DNA from: Roseovarius litorisediminis
Lineage (GTDB): Bacteria; Pseudomonadota; Alphaproteobacteria; Rhodobacterales; Rhodobacteraceae
NCBI RefSeq assembly: GCF_900172295.1
Contig: NZ_FWFL01000009.1
Coordinates: 101,946 to 165,945, forward strand
DNA length: 64,000 nucleotides
Direction: 5' to 3'
The notes beneath the pieces are model-generated. The model saw only the letters and a list, made by a program, of their open reading frames with translations. It was not told the origin of the DNA and did no database searches. Both the position numbers and the translations under genes were made by a program. Positions 1 to 7,987 of this stretch are shown here, piece after piece. Numbering within the stretch: position 1 is the stretch's first letter; every line of letters starts with the position of its first letter.

Positions 1-52
1 AGGCGGGGGACGCCCCTACCCTGACAGGCGGTGTCTCTAAGGGAGCCATGGG

Positions 53-574
53 ATGATGCGGCGATATACCCCCGAAGATGACCTTGCTGCGGTTCATAAC
101 CTGCTGACCCGGGCCTTTGCCTATATGGAGGGGCGGATTGATCCAGCCTCATCGCTCAGCCGGTTGGACACTGAAGGGATGAAGGCACTGGCGGCACATC
201 GCGAGGTCTGGGTGATGGAAGAAGGCAACGGGCCGGTGGGTTGTATGGTTCTGACGCCAAAAGACGATACGCTTTACCTGGGTAAACTGGCCGTGGATTA
301 CGCACAGCGCGGCAAAGGGCTGGCGCGGATTCTGGTGGATCAGGCGCTGCGGCGTGCGGGTGACCTGGGGCTGGACAGTGTGACACTGGAGACCCGGATC
401 GAGTTGACAGAGAACCACGCGGCATTCACCGCCCTCGGGTTTCATAAAGCCGACGAAACTGCCCATCCCGGCTATGATCGCCCCACCAGCATCACCATGG
501 TCCGCCCCCTTGGCACGGCGGGGAGGGCGGGTGGGCGGCGTGCCAAGCGGGCGGCACGCAACAGGGAGATTTGA
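53..574 (+). CDS. GNAT family N-acetyltransferase
   Basis: A 173-residue protein with the GNAT acetyl-CoA-binding fold. The core strand and pyrophosphate loop read YLGKLAVDYAQRGKGLARIL (about residues 83-102), with the R/Q-x-x-G-x-G/A signature as QRGKGLA. An acidic strand follows (DSVTLETR), then NHAAFTALGF, the usual C-terminal GNAT segment in which N and the aromatic residue close the CoA pocket. It should transfer an acetyl group to an amine of a small molecule or protein; the acceptor cannot be inferred. The start at the first of two ATG codons follows a good AAGGGAG ribosome site. The tail after residue 155 is basic and low in complexity. It ends two bases before the next gene, so the two are probably co-transcribed. 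Confidence 0.85.
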   Translation: MMRRYTPEDDLAAVHNLLTRAFAYMEGRIDPASSLSRLDTEGMKALAAHREVWVMEEGNGPVGCMVLTPKDDTLYLGKLAVDYAQRGKGLARILVDQALRRAGDLGLDSVTLETRIELTENHAAFTALGFHKADETAHPGYDRPTSITMVRPLGTAGRAGGRRAKRAARNREI

Positions 575-575
575 C

Positions 576-941
576 ATGATGCGCAAGGGGCATTGCCTGT
601 GCAAAGCCGTTACTTTCGCATTGAGCGGCGCGCATAACTGGGCCGGGCATTGCTACTGCGAAAGTTGTCGAAGAGGCACAGGCGCGGCGGTGGTGACCTT
701 TGTCGGTAACCCCAACGGGCAATGGCGCTGGACCGCTCAAGTGCCGGTCTGTTACACGTCCTCGCCCGGCAACCGGCGGTATTTCTGCGCAACCTGCGGT
801 GCCTCGGTTGCTTACGGCAGTGACCGCTTCCCGGATGAAATGCATTTTCATGCTGCGCTGCTGGACGATCCCGAAGCGTTGACCCCGGATGAGCATTTCC
901 ACAAGCAAGAGCGGCTGGGCTGGCCCCTGGACCCGGATTAG
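576..941 (+). CDS. GFA family zinc-binding protein
   Basis: A 121-residue protein of the GFA (glutathione-dependent formaldehyde-activating enzyme-like, CENP-V/GFA) family. The cysteines expected for zinc are present: GHCLCKAV near the N-terminus, then CYCESCRR (about residues 27-34), and YFCATCGA near residue 70. GSDRFPDEMHFHAALLDDP is the usual late segment. True Gfa activity on S-hydroxymethylglutathione is disputed for the family, so I call only the fold. The start at ATG 576 lies inside a longer open frame; it follows a GGGAGAT ribosome site and sits 1 bp after the stop of the acetyltransferase gene, suggesting translational coupling. Confidence 0.85.
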   Translation: MMRKGHCLCKAVTFALSGAHNWAGHCYCESCRRGTGAAVVTFVGNPNGQWRWTAQVPVCYTSSPGNRRYFCATCGASVAYGSDRFPDEMHFHAALLDDPEALTPDEHFHKQERLGWPLDPD

Positions 942-1059
942 GCGGGTTGCCCGGGCAGATATGTTTTGCAGATTATTTAAGGTTCGGACGCGATTTTTAT
1001 CAGGTCTGGAATAAACTGCGCGCCAACGTGAGAAGGAGCAGGCAGGATGCCTCCGGCGG

Positions 1060-1083
1060 GAGTATTTTGGGGAAAAATGAAAG
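1060..1083 (+). repeat. Dispersed intergenic element, copy A
   Basis: GAGTATTT, then TGGG, then GAAAAATGAAAG. The same element occurs at 16031-16053 (reverse), 16086-16108 (forward) and 34120-34142 (reverse), always between genes. Here it is preceded by a CCTCCGGCGG box (1050-1059) and lies in the convergent gap between the GFA gene and the lipoprotein gene. Function unknown. Confidence 0.7.
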
Positions 1084-1101
1084 CAGGGTTCCGGGCGCCC
1101 T

Positions 1102-1485
1102 TTAGAGGGCGGGCTCGCAGATCAGATCGCCAAAGCCCTCAAATACATGTTCGAACTCGCAGTCGTATTCACCAGAGCGTGGCAGGGGCTGCAACGGGCC
1201 GCCGCAATCCAGCCGCGCCAGCAGGACCGCCTGGTCGCCATCAAGTTTGCGCGCCTTGCAGCCGCTGACCGCCTCGATCGCGGCGACACCGCGCGGGGCC
1301 ACGGCGGCAAGACGCGGGGCCCATTCAGGAGTCAGGCGGATCGCCTGCGCCCGGGTGCCGTCAACACGGACGTCAAAGGTGCTTTTCCCGACGCTGATCC
1401 TGACCGGCCTGATGTCACGAAAATCAGGCCCGGGTGTGTTGCACCCCAGCAGAAGCCCTAAAGAGATTGCCATCACCACCCGCAT
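1102..1485 (-). CDS. Putative small lipoprotein, unknown function
   Basis: A 127-residue protein starting MRVVMAISLGLLLGC, a short type II signal peptide with lipobox LLGC and the lipidated cysteine at residue 15. The mature part carries four further cysteines (GCKARK, LDCGG, YDCEF, LICEP), possibly two disulfides in the periplasm. It should be anchored in a membrane facing the periplasm. I do not recognise a named domain. The ATG at 1485 was preferred over an adjacent GTG; no strong ribosome site is visible. It is convergent with the GFA gene and divergent from the lrgAB-like pair. Confidence 0.65.
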   Translation of the reverse strand: MRVVMAISLGLLLGCNTPGPDFRDIRPVRISVGKSTFDVRVDGTRAQAIRLTPEWAPRLAAVAPRGVAAIEAVSGCKARKLDGDQAVLLARLDCGGPLQPLPRSGEYDCEFEHVFEGFGDLICEPAL

Positions 1486-1597
1486 CACGCCAGAGTGGCG
1501 CAGAGATGGTTAACAAGGGGTTACCGGGCGCGTAGCAGCCTTTGCAGCGCCCCGCCCGCGCCCTATGCTGCCGAGCAGCACACAAAAGGTAAAACCC

Positions 1598-1957
1598 ATG
1601 ATCCTGAATCTTGCGCTGATACTTGGCTTTCAATTGACCGGCGAAGTGCTGGGGCGCGCACTGGCCCTGCCCGTCCCCGGCCCGGTTATCGGCATGGGCC
1701 TGTTGCTGGCGGCGTTCCTGCTGGTGCCTGGTCTGGCGGCCCGGATGCTTGTGACCACGCAAGGACTGCTGGCGCATCTGTCGCTGCTTTTCGTCCCGGC
1801 GGGCGTTGGCGTGATCAGCCACGCCGAAGCGCTTGGCCAGACCGGACCCGCGCTGCTGACGGCCCTGGTTCTGAGCACCGCACTGGCGTTGGTGGCCGGC
1901 GCGCTGACTTTTGTCGGGCTTGCGCGGTTAACCGGGTCAAAGGGTACGGAGGCATGA
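1598..1957 (+). CDS. lrgA: CidA/LrgA family membrane protein
   Basis: A 119-residue, four-helix membrane protein. The motif PVPGPVIGMGLL (about residues 19-30) is the signature of CidA/LrgA holin-like proteins, and LFVPAGVGVI (about 64-73) is the second conserved stretch. In Gram-positive bacteria these proteins act with LrgB in murein hydrolase control and in pyruvate or organic-acid movement; the role in alphaproteobacteria is little tested. The start at ATG 1598 was chosen over an upstream in-frame ATG because the conserved family N-terminus begins there; the ribosome site (AAAAGG) is weak. The stop overlaps the start of lrgB by four bases (ATGA), so the two are translationally coupled. 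Confidence 0.85.
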   Translation: MILNLALILGFQLTGEVLGRALALPVPGPVIGMGLLLAAFLLVPGLAARMLVTTQGLLAHLSLLFVPAGVGVISHAEALGQTGPALLTALVLSTALALVAGALTFVGLARLTGSKGTEA

Positions 1958-2670
1958 CCGCCCTGCCCGACATCTGGTCCTATCTGAGCGAAGAGCCCCT
2001 GCTGTGGCTGACGGCCACGCTGGTGGCCTATCTGATTGGCGATGCGGCGTTTCGGGCCAGCCGGGGCAACCCGCTGGTCAATCCGGTACTGGTGGCGATG
2101 ATCCTGCTGGGTGGCGTTCTGTGGGTCACGCAGACCCCGTACCAGACCTATTTCGAAGGGGCGCAGTTTGTGCATTTCATGCTGGGGCCCGCCACCGTGG
2201 CGCTGGCCGGACCGCTTTACAGCAACCTGCACCATGTACGCCGAACTTTGCTGCCGATGCTGGGGGCACTGGTGGTCGGATCGGTTGTCGCCGTGGCCTC
2301 GGCCCTGTGGATTGCGCAGGCCCTGGGGGTTGAAGGGGCACAACTGGCCTCGGTGGCACCGAAATCGACCACGGCACCTGTGGCCATTGGCATTTCTGAA
2401 AAACTGGGCGGATTGCCAACGCTGACCGCAGCACTGGTCATCCTGACGGGCATCATCGGTGCGGTGATCGTGACGCCGCTGATGAACGCGCTGCGCATCC
2501 GCGACTGGCGCGCGCGCGGGTTTGCCGTGGGAGTGACCGCACACGGCATCGGCACCGCACGCGCGTTTCAGGTGAACGAAACCGCCGGAGCCTTTGCGGG
2601 TATCGGCATGGGGCTCAATGCCTTGCTAACCGCCCTGATTGCGCCTTATGTGTTATCCCTGTTCAACTAA
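1954..2670 (+). CDS. lrgB: LrgB family membrane protein
   Basis: A 238-residue multi-helix membrane protein of the LrgB/CidB (YohK) family. Diagnostic stretches are FMLGPATVALAGPLY (about residues 72-86), SVAPKSTTAPVAIGIS (about 133-148) and GFAVGVTAHGIGTARAF near residue 200. It pairs with the LrgA-like protein, whose stop codon it overlaps (ATG at 1954, TGA ending 1957). The family is linked to export of murein hydrolases or to pyruvate/glycolate transport (plant PLGG1 is an LrgA-LrgB fusion); which applies here is not shown. A 3' gap of only 18 bp leads into cobO, so cobO may share its transcript. Confidence 0.85.
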   Translation: MTALPDIWSYLSEEPLLWLTATLVAYLIGDAAFRASRGNPLVNPVLVAMILLGGVLWVTQTPYQTYFEGAQFVHFMLGPATVALAGPLYSNLHHVRRTLLPMLGALVVGSVVAVASALWIAQALGVEGAQLASVAPKSTTAPVAIGISEKLGGLPTLTAALVILTGIIGAVIVTPLMNALRIRDWRARGFAVGVTAHGIGTARAFQVNETAGAFAGIGMGLNALLTALIAPYVLSLFN

Positions 2671-2688
2671 TCCCGAAGGACACCAGCC

Positions 2689-3297
2689 ATGACCGACGAC
2701 CCCGACCGCCACGCAATGAAGATGGCCAAGAAAAAGGCCGCCCGTGACAAGATCATGGCCACCAAGACCGACGAAAAGGGCCTGATCATTGTGCATACCG
2801 GCAAGGGCAAGGGCAAATCCTCGGCCGCGTTCGGGATGATCTTTCGCTGTATCGCGCATGACATGAAATGTGCCGTGGTACAGTTTATCAAAGGCGGGAT
2901 GAGCACGGGCGAGCGTGATATGATCCTTGATAAGTTTTCGGACACCTGCGCGTTTCACACCATGGGCGAAGGATTTACCTGGGAAACACAGGACCGCACC
3001 CGCGACACCGAGATGGCGCAGGCGGCCTGGGAAAAGGCCAAGGAGCTGATCCGGGATGAAAGCAACAAGATGGTGCTGCTGGACGAGATCAACATCGCGC
3101 TGCGCTACGATTATCTGGACATCAACGATGTGGTAACGTTTCTGGCGGAAGAAAAACCGCATATGACCCACGTCGTGCTGACCGGACGCAATGCCAAGGA
3201 AGAACTGATCGAAATTGCCGATCTTGTCACCGAAATGGAGCTGATCAAGCACCCGTTCCGCTCTGGCATCAAGGCACAGATCGGGGTCGAGTTTTAG
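2689..3297 (+). CDS. cobO: Cob(I)yrinic acid a,c-diamide adenosyltransferase
   Basis: A 202-residue CobA/CobO/BtuR-type adenosyltransferase. It transfers the adenosyl group of ATP to the cobalt of corrinoids in cobalamin synthesis or salvage. The P-loop HTGKGKGKSSAAFG (about residues 36-49), the strand CAVVQFIKGG and the MVLLDEINIALRYDYL region are all family hallmarks, and length fits (about 200). A basic N-terminal segment (KMAKKKAARDK) is also usual. No other cobalamin gene is adjacent, so here it may serve salvage. Its last four bases overlap the end of the oppositely oriented DUF4062 gene. Confidence 0.92.
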   Translation: MTDDPDRHAMKMAKKKAARDKIMATKTDEKGLIIVHTGKGKGKSSAAFGMIFRCIAHDMKCAVVQFIKGGMSTGERDMILDKFSDTCAFHTMGEGFTWETQDRTRDTEMAQAAWEKAKELIRDESNKMVLLDEINIALRYDYLDINDVVTFLAEEKPHMTHVVLTGRNAKEELIEIADLVTEMELIKHPFRSGIKAQIGVEF

Positions 3298-4373
3298 AAT
3301 TCAACCGACTGGTTGCCTTGCTTGACAATCCAACGTCGAAAATCTTCGGAGAGCGCCCAAGGTGTTCTGCGAAGATAATCGTTCTTTCGCCCAAAAAGGA
3401 GTTCAGACATACTGCCATATGGCTCACCGGGCCTAAGCAATCCGGTGCCCTCAAGGGCCATGAAGAGAGGTTCAAGCGAGTGCTCATCGGTTGGCGCGCA
3501 AACAATACTGTTGGGCGTTCCTATTGGATGTGGTGAGGCAAGACCTTTCTTGACAGCACTCTCGAAATCCCGCCCAAAGAGAAACCCAAAACAAATTCGC
3601 TCCATTATCCATGAAGCTGGTTTTTGAAACGGTTCGCCTATTGGTTGATACAAATACTTATCAAAACCTTTTCGCACTTCAAGGTTTGGCTCCCGATCAA
3701 ACGGCCACGAATCATTGATTTCGGCCCCTGAGAATTCGAATTTCTGAAGCTCAACTTTGCCGCTTAATCCCTCAAGGATGGGTCTGAAATCCTTTTTTTC
3801 ATGAACCGACAAATTTTCTCTAAGAAGGCGATTCTCTTCCATCAACTCACCTATCTTCAACCGAGAATCCTTATCAGAGATGTCACTCGCCTTTGCCCAA
3901 CCAATCGCTGGTTTGCTTTTCTTGATCTCCAAGAGTGCGTAAGTGGCTTCTTTTCCCAGTTGATCAGGAGTTTCCTAAAAGGCTACCATCCTGCTTTCGC
4001 GCATTTTGTTTCTGAACGTTAAGAGTTTCGCGAGCTTACCATCGTCCTCGTCAGCAATACTTTTGGGGTCCTTATGCAGCAACCGAATTACCGGCTTACC
4101 GATCTCCACCGCATAATCATATTCCATCTCGGTATAGCTTAGCATCGTCCCAGGGTGGATTGACCCATACCGCCCCGCCGAGATGATGACGTAGTAATCC
4201 GACTGGTCGATCACCGTCTTGATGAACTCGAACTGTTCCTCATCCGCTGCGGGAAACAATTCCATCCCAGCCGGAAAGCAATCGGCGCGCAACAGGGCCT
4301 GTGACACTTCCTGTCGGGCATTCTGCAAATCCTGAAATGTCGAACTGATGAAAACCTGATACCGTTTGTCCAA
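3294..4373 (-). pseudogene. DUF4062 gene interrupted by one in-frame amber codon
   Basis: Read as one frame this is a 359-codon gene. The first part (codons 1-132, 4373 down) is a clear DUF4062 domain: [20 protein letters not shown], then [32 protein letters not shown] and [18 protein letters not shown]. It stops at TAG (3977-3975) right after RMVAF. The same frame continues with ETPDQLGKEATYALLEIKKS and SKPAIGWAKASD, the normal family continuation. Family members have Trp at the broken position, so a single TGG to TAG change explains it. The start is TTG; no in-frame ATG lies upstream. The C-terminal half (about codons 165-359) is unrecognised. The region is visibly richer in A+T than its neighbours and separates cobO from the Lin0512 pair, suggesting acquisition. 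Amber read-through or a sequencing error are alternatives. Confidence 0.8.
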
Positions 4374-4445
4374 ATGCTTGCCCCATAGCGTTAATCTTCT
4401 TAAGTGTGGCGTAGATGCAGATCGAGATCAACCAAAGGAAGATCA

Positions 4446-4796
4446 ATGCCGAAAACCCGCGTTTTGACCGAATTTGGCATGGGGACCTCTCTGCGCCGAC
4501 AAGATTATACGCAAGCTGCGAAACGCGCGCTGCAGGACGCGCTGTGGCACAATTCGATCAACATGGCCGAGCTTTTCGGATTTCCCAAAGAGGCGATGCT
4601 GGTCGATGTTGAAATTGCGGTTCAGCAACCGGATCAGGTAGATACAACTGCGTTGAGCGATATCTTTCCCTATGGCCAGATCACTGTCACGGCCACCCAT
4701 GGGGGTCTTGATATTCCGCGCCCCGACGGCAAACCGACGGTAATTGCCAATGCCGCGATCTCGGTTTCATTTGAGATGGAGCGTGCCGATGGCTGA
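4446..4796 (+). CDS. Lin0512 family protein (first of pair)
   Basis: A 116-residue protein of the small uncharacterised Lin0512 family (TIGR02058 type). The family opening is visible as TEFGMGTSLRRQDYTQAAKR, followed by AL-DAL-HNS, and the middle has VEIAVQQPDQVD and FPYGQITVTATHGGLDIP. It ends with the usual IANAAISVSFE strand. Biochemical role unknown. ATG 4446 was selected because AAGGAAGA lies just upstream and the conserved region begins immediately. It overlaps the second copy by 8 bp, so both are coexpressed; their products may form a hetero-oligomer (inference). Confidence 0.8.
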   Translation: MPKTRVLTEFGMGTSLRRQDYTQAAKRALQDALWHNSINMAELFGFPKEAMLVDVEIAVQQPDQVDTTALSDIFPYGQITVTATHGGLDIPRPDGKPTVIANAAISVSFEMERADG

Positions 4797-5157
4797 TCAG
4801 CGCTTCATCATCGAAATGGGCATGGGTAACGACCTGCACGGGATGGATTACCAAAAAGCCGCACGCCGCGCGATCGAAGATGCGTTTCGCCACTCGACGC
4901 TGCCGATATTTGAAACCACCAGACTGGACCATACCGAGATGCGGGTGCAGGTGACGGTGGGGGTGCAGGAACCGGAGCGGCTTGATACCGACACGCTGGC
5001 AGCGACCCTGCCCCGCGGCCGCGCCAGCGTGCGCGCGGTCAAGGGCGGGCAGAACGTGACCAACCCCGAAACCGGCGAGACGCTGGTGATTGCCACCGCT
5101 GCTGTTGAGGCTTTTTTACCCCTGCAGGCGGACAGGTGGCAGCAGTCACAAGGTTAG
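4789..5157 (+). CDS. Lin0512 family protein (second of pair)
   Basis: A 122-residue paralogue of the preceding protein, closer to the family consensus: IEMGMGNDLHGMDYQKAARR near the start, VTVGVQEPERLD in the middle, and VIATAAVEAFLPL at the end. Where its partner has FPYGQITVTATHGG it has LPRGRASVRAVKGG. The two proteins align along their whole length, so the pair arose by duplication or are two subunits of one complex. The start ATG 4789 overlaps the upstream stop. Function unknown; the pair lies directly upstream of the pyrimidine regulator but is separated from it by about 100 bp. Confidence 0.8.
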   Translation: MADQRFIIEMGMGNDLHGMDYQKAARRAIEDAFRHSTLPIFETTRLDHTEMRVQVTVGVQEPERLDTDTLAATLPRGRASVRAVKGGQNVTNPETGETLVIATAAVEAFLPLQADRWQQSQG

Positions 5158-5227
5158 TGCCCTCTCCAGCCGCGAATTGGCCTTGCGGCAAATTCACTTG
5201 TGCCGACACTTGCGGCGGTCATATAAA

Positions 5228-5243
5228 TTGACCAATGGGTGAA
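5228..5243 (+). promoter_or_regulatory. RutR-like palindrome before the GntR gene
   Basis: TTGACCAATGGGTGAA matches 12 of 14 fixed positions of the E. coli RutR consensus TTGACCA-NN-TGGTCAA. It ends 13 bp before the GntR start codon and touches its ribosome site, a position suited to repression. It shares 12 of 16 bases with the palindrome before preT, so it could instead be an autoregulatory site of the GntR protein. Confidence 0.5.
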
Positions 5244-5256
5244 AAAGGATTTGAGC

Positions 5257-6024
5257 ATGCCATTTCAGAAAGTTACGCCTGAGAAGCTTTCAACCGCTGT
5301 TACGCGGCAGATTGAAAAGCTGATCCTGCGCGGTATCCTGCGCCCTGGCGAACGTTTGCCGGCCGAACGTGAACTTGCCGAACGGCTGGGTGTTTCCCGC
5401 CCGTCGCTGCGCGAAGCTGTGGCCGAGTTGCAGGAAAAAGGGCTTTTGACGACGCGGGCCAGTGCCGGGATATTTGTGGCAGACGTACTGGGAAACGCCT
5501 TTTCCAACGCACTTGTGCGGCTCTTTGCCGACCATGACGAAGCGGTTTTCGACTATATCGCCTTTCGCCGCGACCTTGAAGGGCTGGCCGCTGAGCGGGC
5601 CGCAAAGCTGGCCTCGGACACCGACCTGAAGGTGATACAGACGGTCATGGACAAGATGGAACAGGCCCACGCCAAGACAAATCCGACCGAAGAGGCCCGG
5701 CTGGACGCCGAGTTTCATCTGGCTATCATCGAAGCCAGCCACAATGTGATCATGCTGCATATGATGCGGTCGATGTTCCAGTTGCTGCGCGAAGGCGTGT
5801 TTTATAACCGGCAGGTGATGTTCAAACAACGCACCACGCGCGGTGCGCTGCTGGACCAGCACCGCGCCATCAATACAGCCTTGCAGGCGCGCGACCCTTC
5901 CGGCGCCCGCGAGGCGGTGATTTCGCATCTTGATTACGTCGAAAACGCCCTGGCCGATCAGCAAAAAGCCGACAAGAACGAAGCTATTGCAAAGCAACGG
6001 TTTGAACACGAACAATCGCGTTAA
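5257..6024 (+). CDS. FCD-type GntR transcriptional regulator
   Basis: A 255-residue FadR-subfamily regulator. The N-terminal winged helix reads LRPGERLPAERELAERLGVS then RPSLREAVAELQEKGLL (about residues 27-64). The C-terminal FCD ligand domain has the expected D-x3-H metal pair in LDAEFHLAIIEASHN, and later histidines near HRAIN and SHLDYV. Such proteins bind organic acids or related metabolites. Starting at ATG 5257 puts AAAAGGA at a proper distance; an upstream in-frame GTG lacks that. It precedes the preT-preA genes on the same strand, though a small reversed gene lies between, so control of pyrimidine breakdown is likely but not proven. Confidence 0.85.
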   Translation: MPFQKVTPEKLSTAVTRQIEKLILRGILRPGERLPAERELAERLGVSRPSLREAVAELQEKGLLTTRASAGIFVADVLGNAFSNALVRLFADHDEAVFDYIAFRRDLEGLAAERAAKLASDTDLKVIQTVMDKMEQAHAKTNPTEEARLDAEFHLAIIEASHNVIMLHMMRSMFQLLREGVFYNRQVMFKQRTTRGALLDQHRAINTALQARDPSGAREAVISHLDYVENALADQQKADKNEAIAKQRFEHEQSR

Positions 6025-6080
6025 GTCGAACTTGGAAATCGCGCGGCAACTTGAAGGCGGCTGGCACAGACCGCAAGGGT

Positions 6081-6449
6081 TCACTCAAAATAGGGCGCCG
6101 TATACGCCATCGAGCCCCTGAGTAGTCGGTCCAGATCCTCCAAAGTGGCAGGCGATAGGGCAACAGCGTTTTGCTGGAGAATTCTAAGATTCCCCACCAA
6201 CTGCTGGCATGTGTATGAAATCGTCATGTTACGTGCCGTGCCAACCGCACCATCATTGTAATTCGAACAAGAGCCAAAAACCGAACTGCACGCTTGTTGT
6301 GATATCTCGGCACAGCGCGATTGGGACATGCCAATATGTGCTGAAACCGCGCTCTGTAGCCCGGATATTTCGTGTGATTGCGCCAAATTGGCTGTTACCG
6401 ACAAGGCAAAGCAAAATGCGAATCCGCCCAAAAAATAAGTCCGTTTCAA
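6081..6449 (-). CDS. Small secreted cysteine-containing protein, unknown
   Basis: About 122 residues from a TTG start that follows AAGGAAC. The N-terminus reads as KRTYFLGGFAFCFALSVTA, a normal Sec signal peptide likely cleaved near ANLAQS. The mature part has four cysteines (RCAEIS, QACSSVFGSC, SYTCQQ), consistent with periplasmic disulfides. No domain recognised. A longer reading frame upstream of the TTG exists but lacks a ribosome site. The gene points against its neighbours, between the GntR gene and preT, so it is not part of their operon. Confidence 0.55.
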   Translation of the reverse strand: MKRTYFLGGFAFCFALSVTANLAQSHEISGLQSAVSAHIGMSQSRCAEISQQACSSVFGSCSNYNDGAVGTARNMTISYTCQQLVGNLRILQQNAVALSPATLEDLDRLLRGSMAYTAPYFE

Positions 6450-6573
6450 AGCAGTTCCTTTCTTTTGAAAACTTGTTGCACTTCCGATTTTAGCAAACAG
6501 CATCAGACCTGTCTCCTCTGCGCGCCATCTGGTGTAAACCGCAGGCGAGAGCAATTTTCTTGCCCCGATAAAT

Positions 6574-6591
6574 TTTTACCAATTGATAAAA
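6574..6591 (+). promoter_or_regulatory. Operator-like palindrome upstream of preT
   Basis: TTTTACCAATTGATAAAA is an 18-bp inverted repeat with one mismatched pair, centred 60 bp upstream of the preT start in a very A+T-rich stretch. Its inner 16 bases match 11 of 14 fixed RutR consensus positions. It may bind RutR, the upstream GntR protein, or both; the flanking AT-rich DNA is a plausible promoter. Confidence 0.5.
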
Positions 6592-6641
6592 TTTTAAAAT
6601 GTGAAATACTGGGTCAGAGATTTTCCATACCGGAGGACCCC

Positions 6642-7964
6642 ATGAGTGAGAATGCGCTGACCCCCGGCATCATCGCCGGACGCCTTGATGCCGCCAGCCT
6701 TGCCGAGAACTTTTCCGACCTGCATCCGCCACTGGATGATCACGAGGCACTGGTGGCCGCAGACCGGTGTTATTTCTGCCATGACGCGCCTTGCATGACG
6801 GCCTGCCCCACCACAATCGATATCCCGCTTTTCATTCGTCAGATCGCGACAGGCACGCCTGAGGCCGCAGCGGAAACGATCCTGAACCAGAACATCCTGG
6901 GCGGCATGTGCGCCCGGGTCTGCCCCACCGAAACCTTATGCGAAGAGGTCTGCGTGCGCGAAGCCGCCGAGGGCAAGCCGGTACTGATCGGGCAATTGCA
7001 GCGCTACGCCACCGATGTTCTGATGGCGACAGGCAAACACCCCTTTGCCCGCGCTGAACCCACCGGCAAAAAGGTGGCCGTCGTGGGTGCCGGCCCTGCC
7101 GGGCTCGCCTGTGCCCATCGTCTGGCAATGCTGGGCCACGATGTGGTTGTGTTCGACGGCCGCAACAAGCCCGGTGGGCTGAACGAATTTGGCATCGCGT
7201 CTTACAAAAGCGTCGATGGCTTTGCCGAACGCGAGGTGGACTGGCTGTTGCAGATCGGCGGGATCACGATTAAAACCGGCAAGCGGTTGGGACGCGAGGT
7301 GGCGCTTGCTGACTTGCGCGCCGCCTATGATGCGGTGTTTCTGGCTATCGGCCTGGGTGGCGTGAATGCCCTTGGGCTGGCTGGTGAAGACAAGGATGGC
7401 CTGAGCGATGCGGTGGATTTCATTGCCGAACTGCGGCAGACCGGGGATCTGACCAAGCTGCCAATCGGACGTGACGTAGTGGTCATCGGCGGCGGCATGA
7501 CGGCAGTTGATGCCGCCGTGCAGGCCAAACTGCTGGGTGCGCTGAACGTCAGTCTTGTCTATCGGCGTGGCCGTGACCGGATGAATGCCAGCCGATTTGA
7601 ACAGGATCTTGCGGCCTCAAAGGGTGTGCGGATCATCACCAATGCCGCGCCCGTTGCGGTGCATGGCAACGGCGCGGTACGAGAAATCGAGTTTGAATAT
7701 ACCGACAACGACCTGAATCCTACGGGTCAGACCTTTCGGCTGCCTGCAGATCAGGTGTTCAAGGCAATTGGCCAGACCCTGGAGGGGGATGACCTGCCTG
7801 TGCTTGAGGCCCGCAAAATCGCGGTCACGGGGCCTGGCCGGACCAGCGTAGAGCGGGTCTGGGCCGGGGGCGATTGCGCGGCAGGCGGCGATGATCTCAC
7901 GGTGACCGCCGTGGCCGAGGGGCGCGATACCGCGATCGATATTCATGCTACACTGGTTGGGTAA
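6642..7964 (+). CDS. preT: Dihydropyrimidine dehydrogenase subunit PreT
   Basis: A 440-residue NAD(P)H-oxidising, FAD- and Fe-S-containing subunit; with PreA it reduces uracil and thymine to the 5,6-dihydro forms. The N-terminus has the cysteine sets CYFCHDAPCMTACP (about residues 43-56) and CARVCPTETLCEEVC (about 90-104). The FAD fold starts at VVGAGPAGLACAHRLA, and the nucleotide-binding fold at VVIGGGMTAVDAA. VWAGGDCAAGGDDLTVTAVA is the closing FAD motif. Start ATG 6642 follows CGGAGGA. A methyltransferase gene lies between it and its partner preA, which is unusual. Confidence 0.92.
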   Translation: MSENALTPGIIAGRLDAASLAENFSDLHPPLDDHEALVAADRCYFCHDAPCMTACPTTIDIPLFIRQIATGTPEAAAETILNQNILGGMCARVCPTETLCEEVCVREAAEGKPVLIGQLQRYATDVLMATGKHPFARAEPTGKKVAVVGAGPAGLACAHRLAMLGHDVVVFDGRNKPGGLNEFGIASYKSVDGFAEREVDWLLQIGGITIKTGKRLGREVALADLRAAYDAVFLAIGLGGVNALGLAGEDKDGLSDAVDFIAELRQTGDLTKLPIGRDVVVIGGGMTAVDAAVQAKLLGALNVSLVYRRGRDRMNASRFEQDLAASKGVRIITNAAPVAVHGNGAVREIEFEYTDNDLNPTGQTFRLPADQVFKAIGQTLEGDDLPVLEARKIAVTGPGRTSVERVWAGGDCAAGGDDLTVTAVAEGRDTAIDIHATLVG

Positions 7965-7987
7965 CGCAATTTTCAGGAGCCAGACCC

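Noticed and set aside
3294..3932. Separate gene from a TTG at 3932 (212 codons)
   Set aside because: It is in the same frame as the DUF4062 gene and continues its family sequence across one TAG, so it is the second part of one gene.
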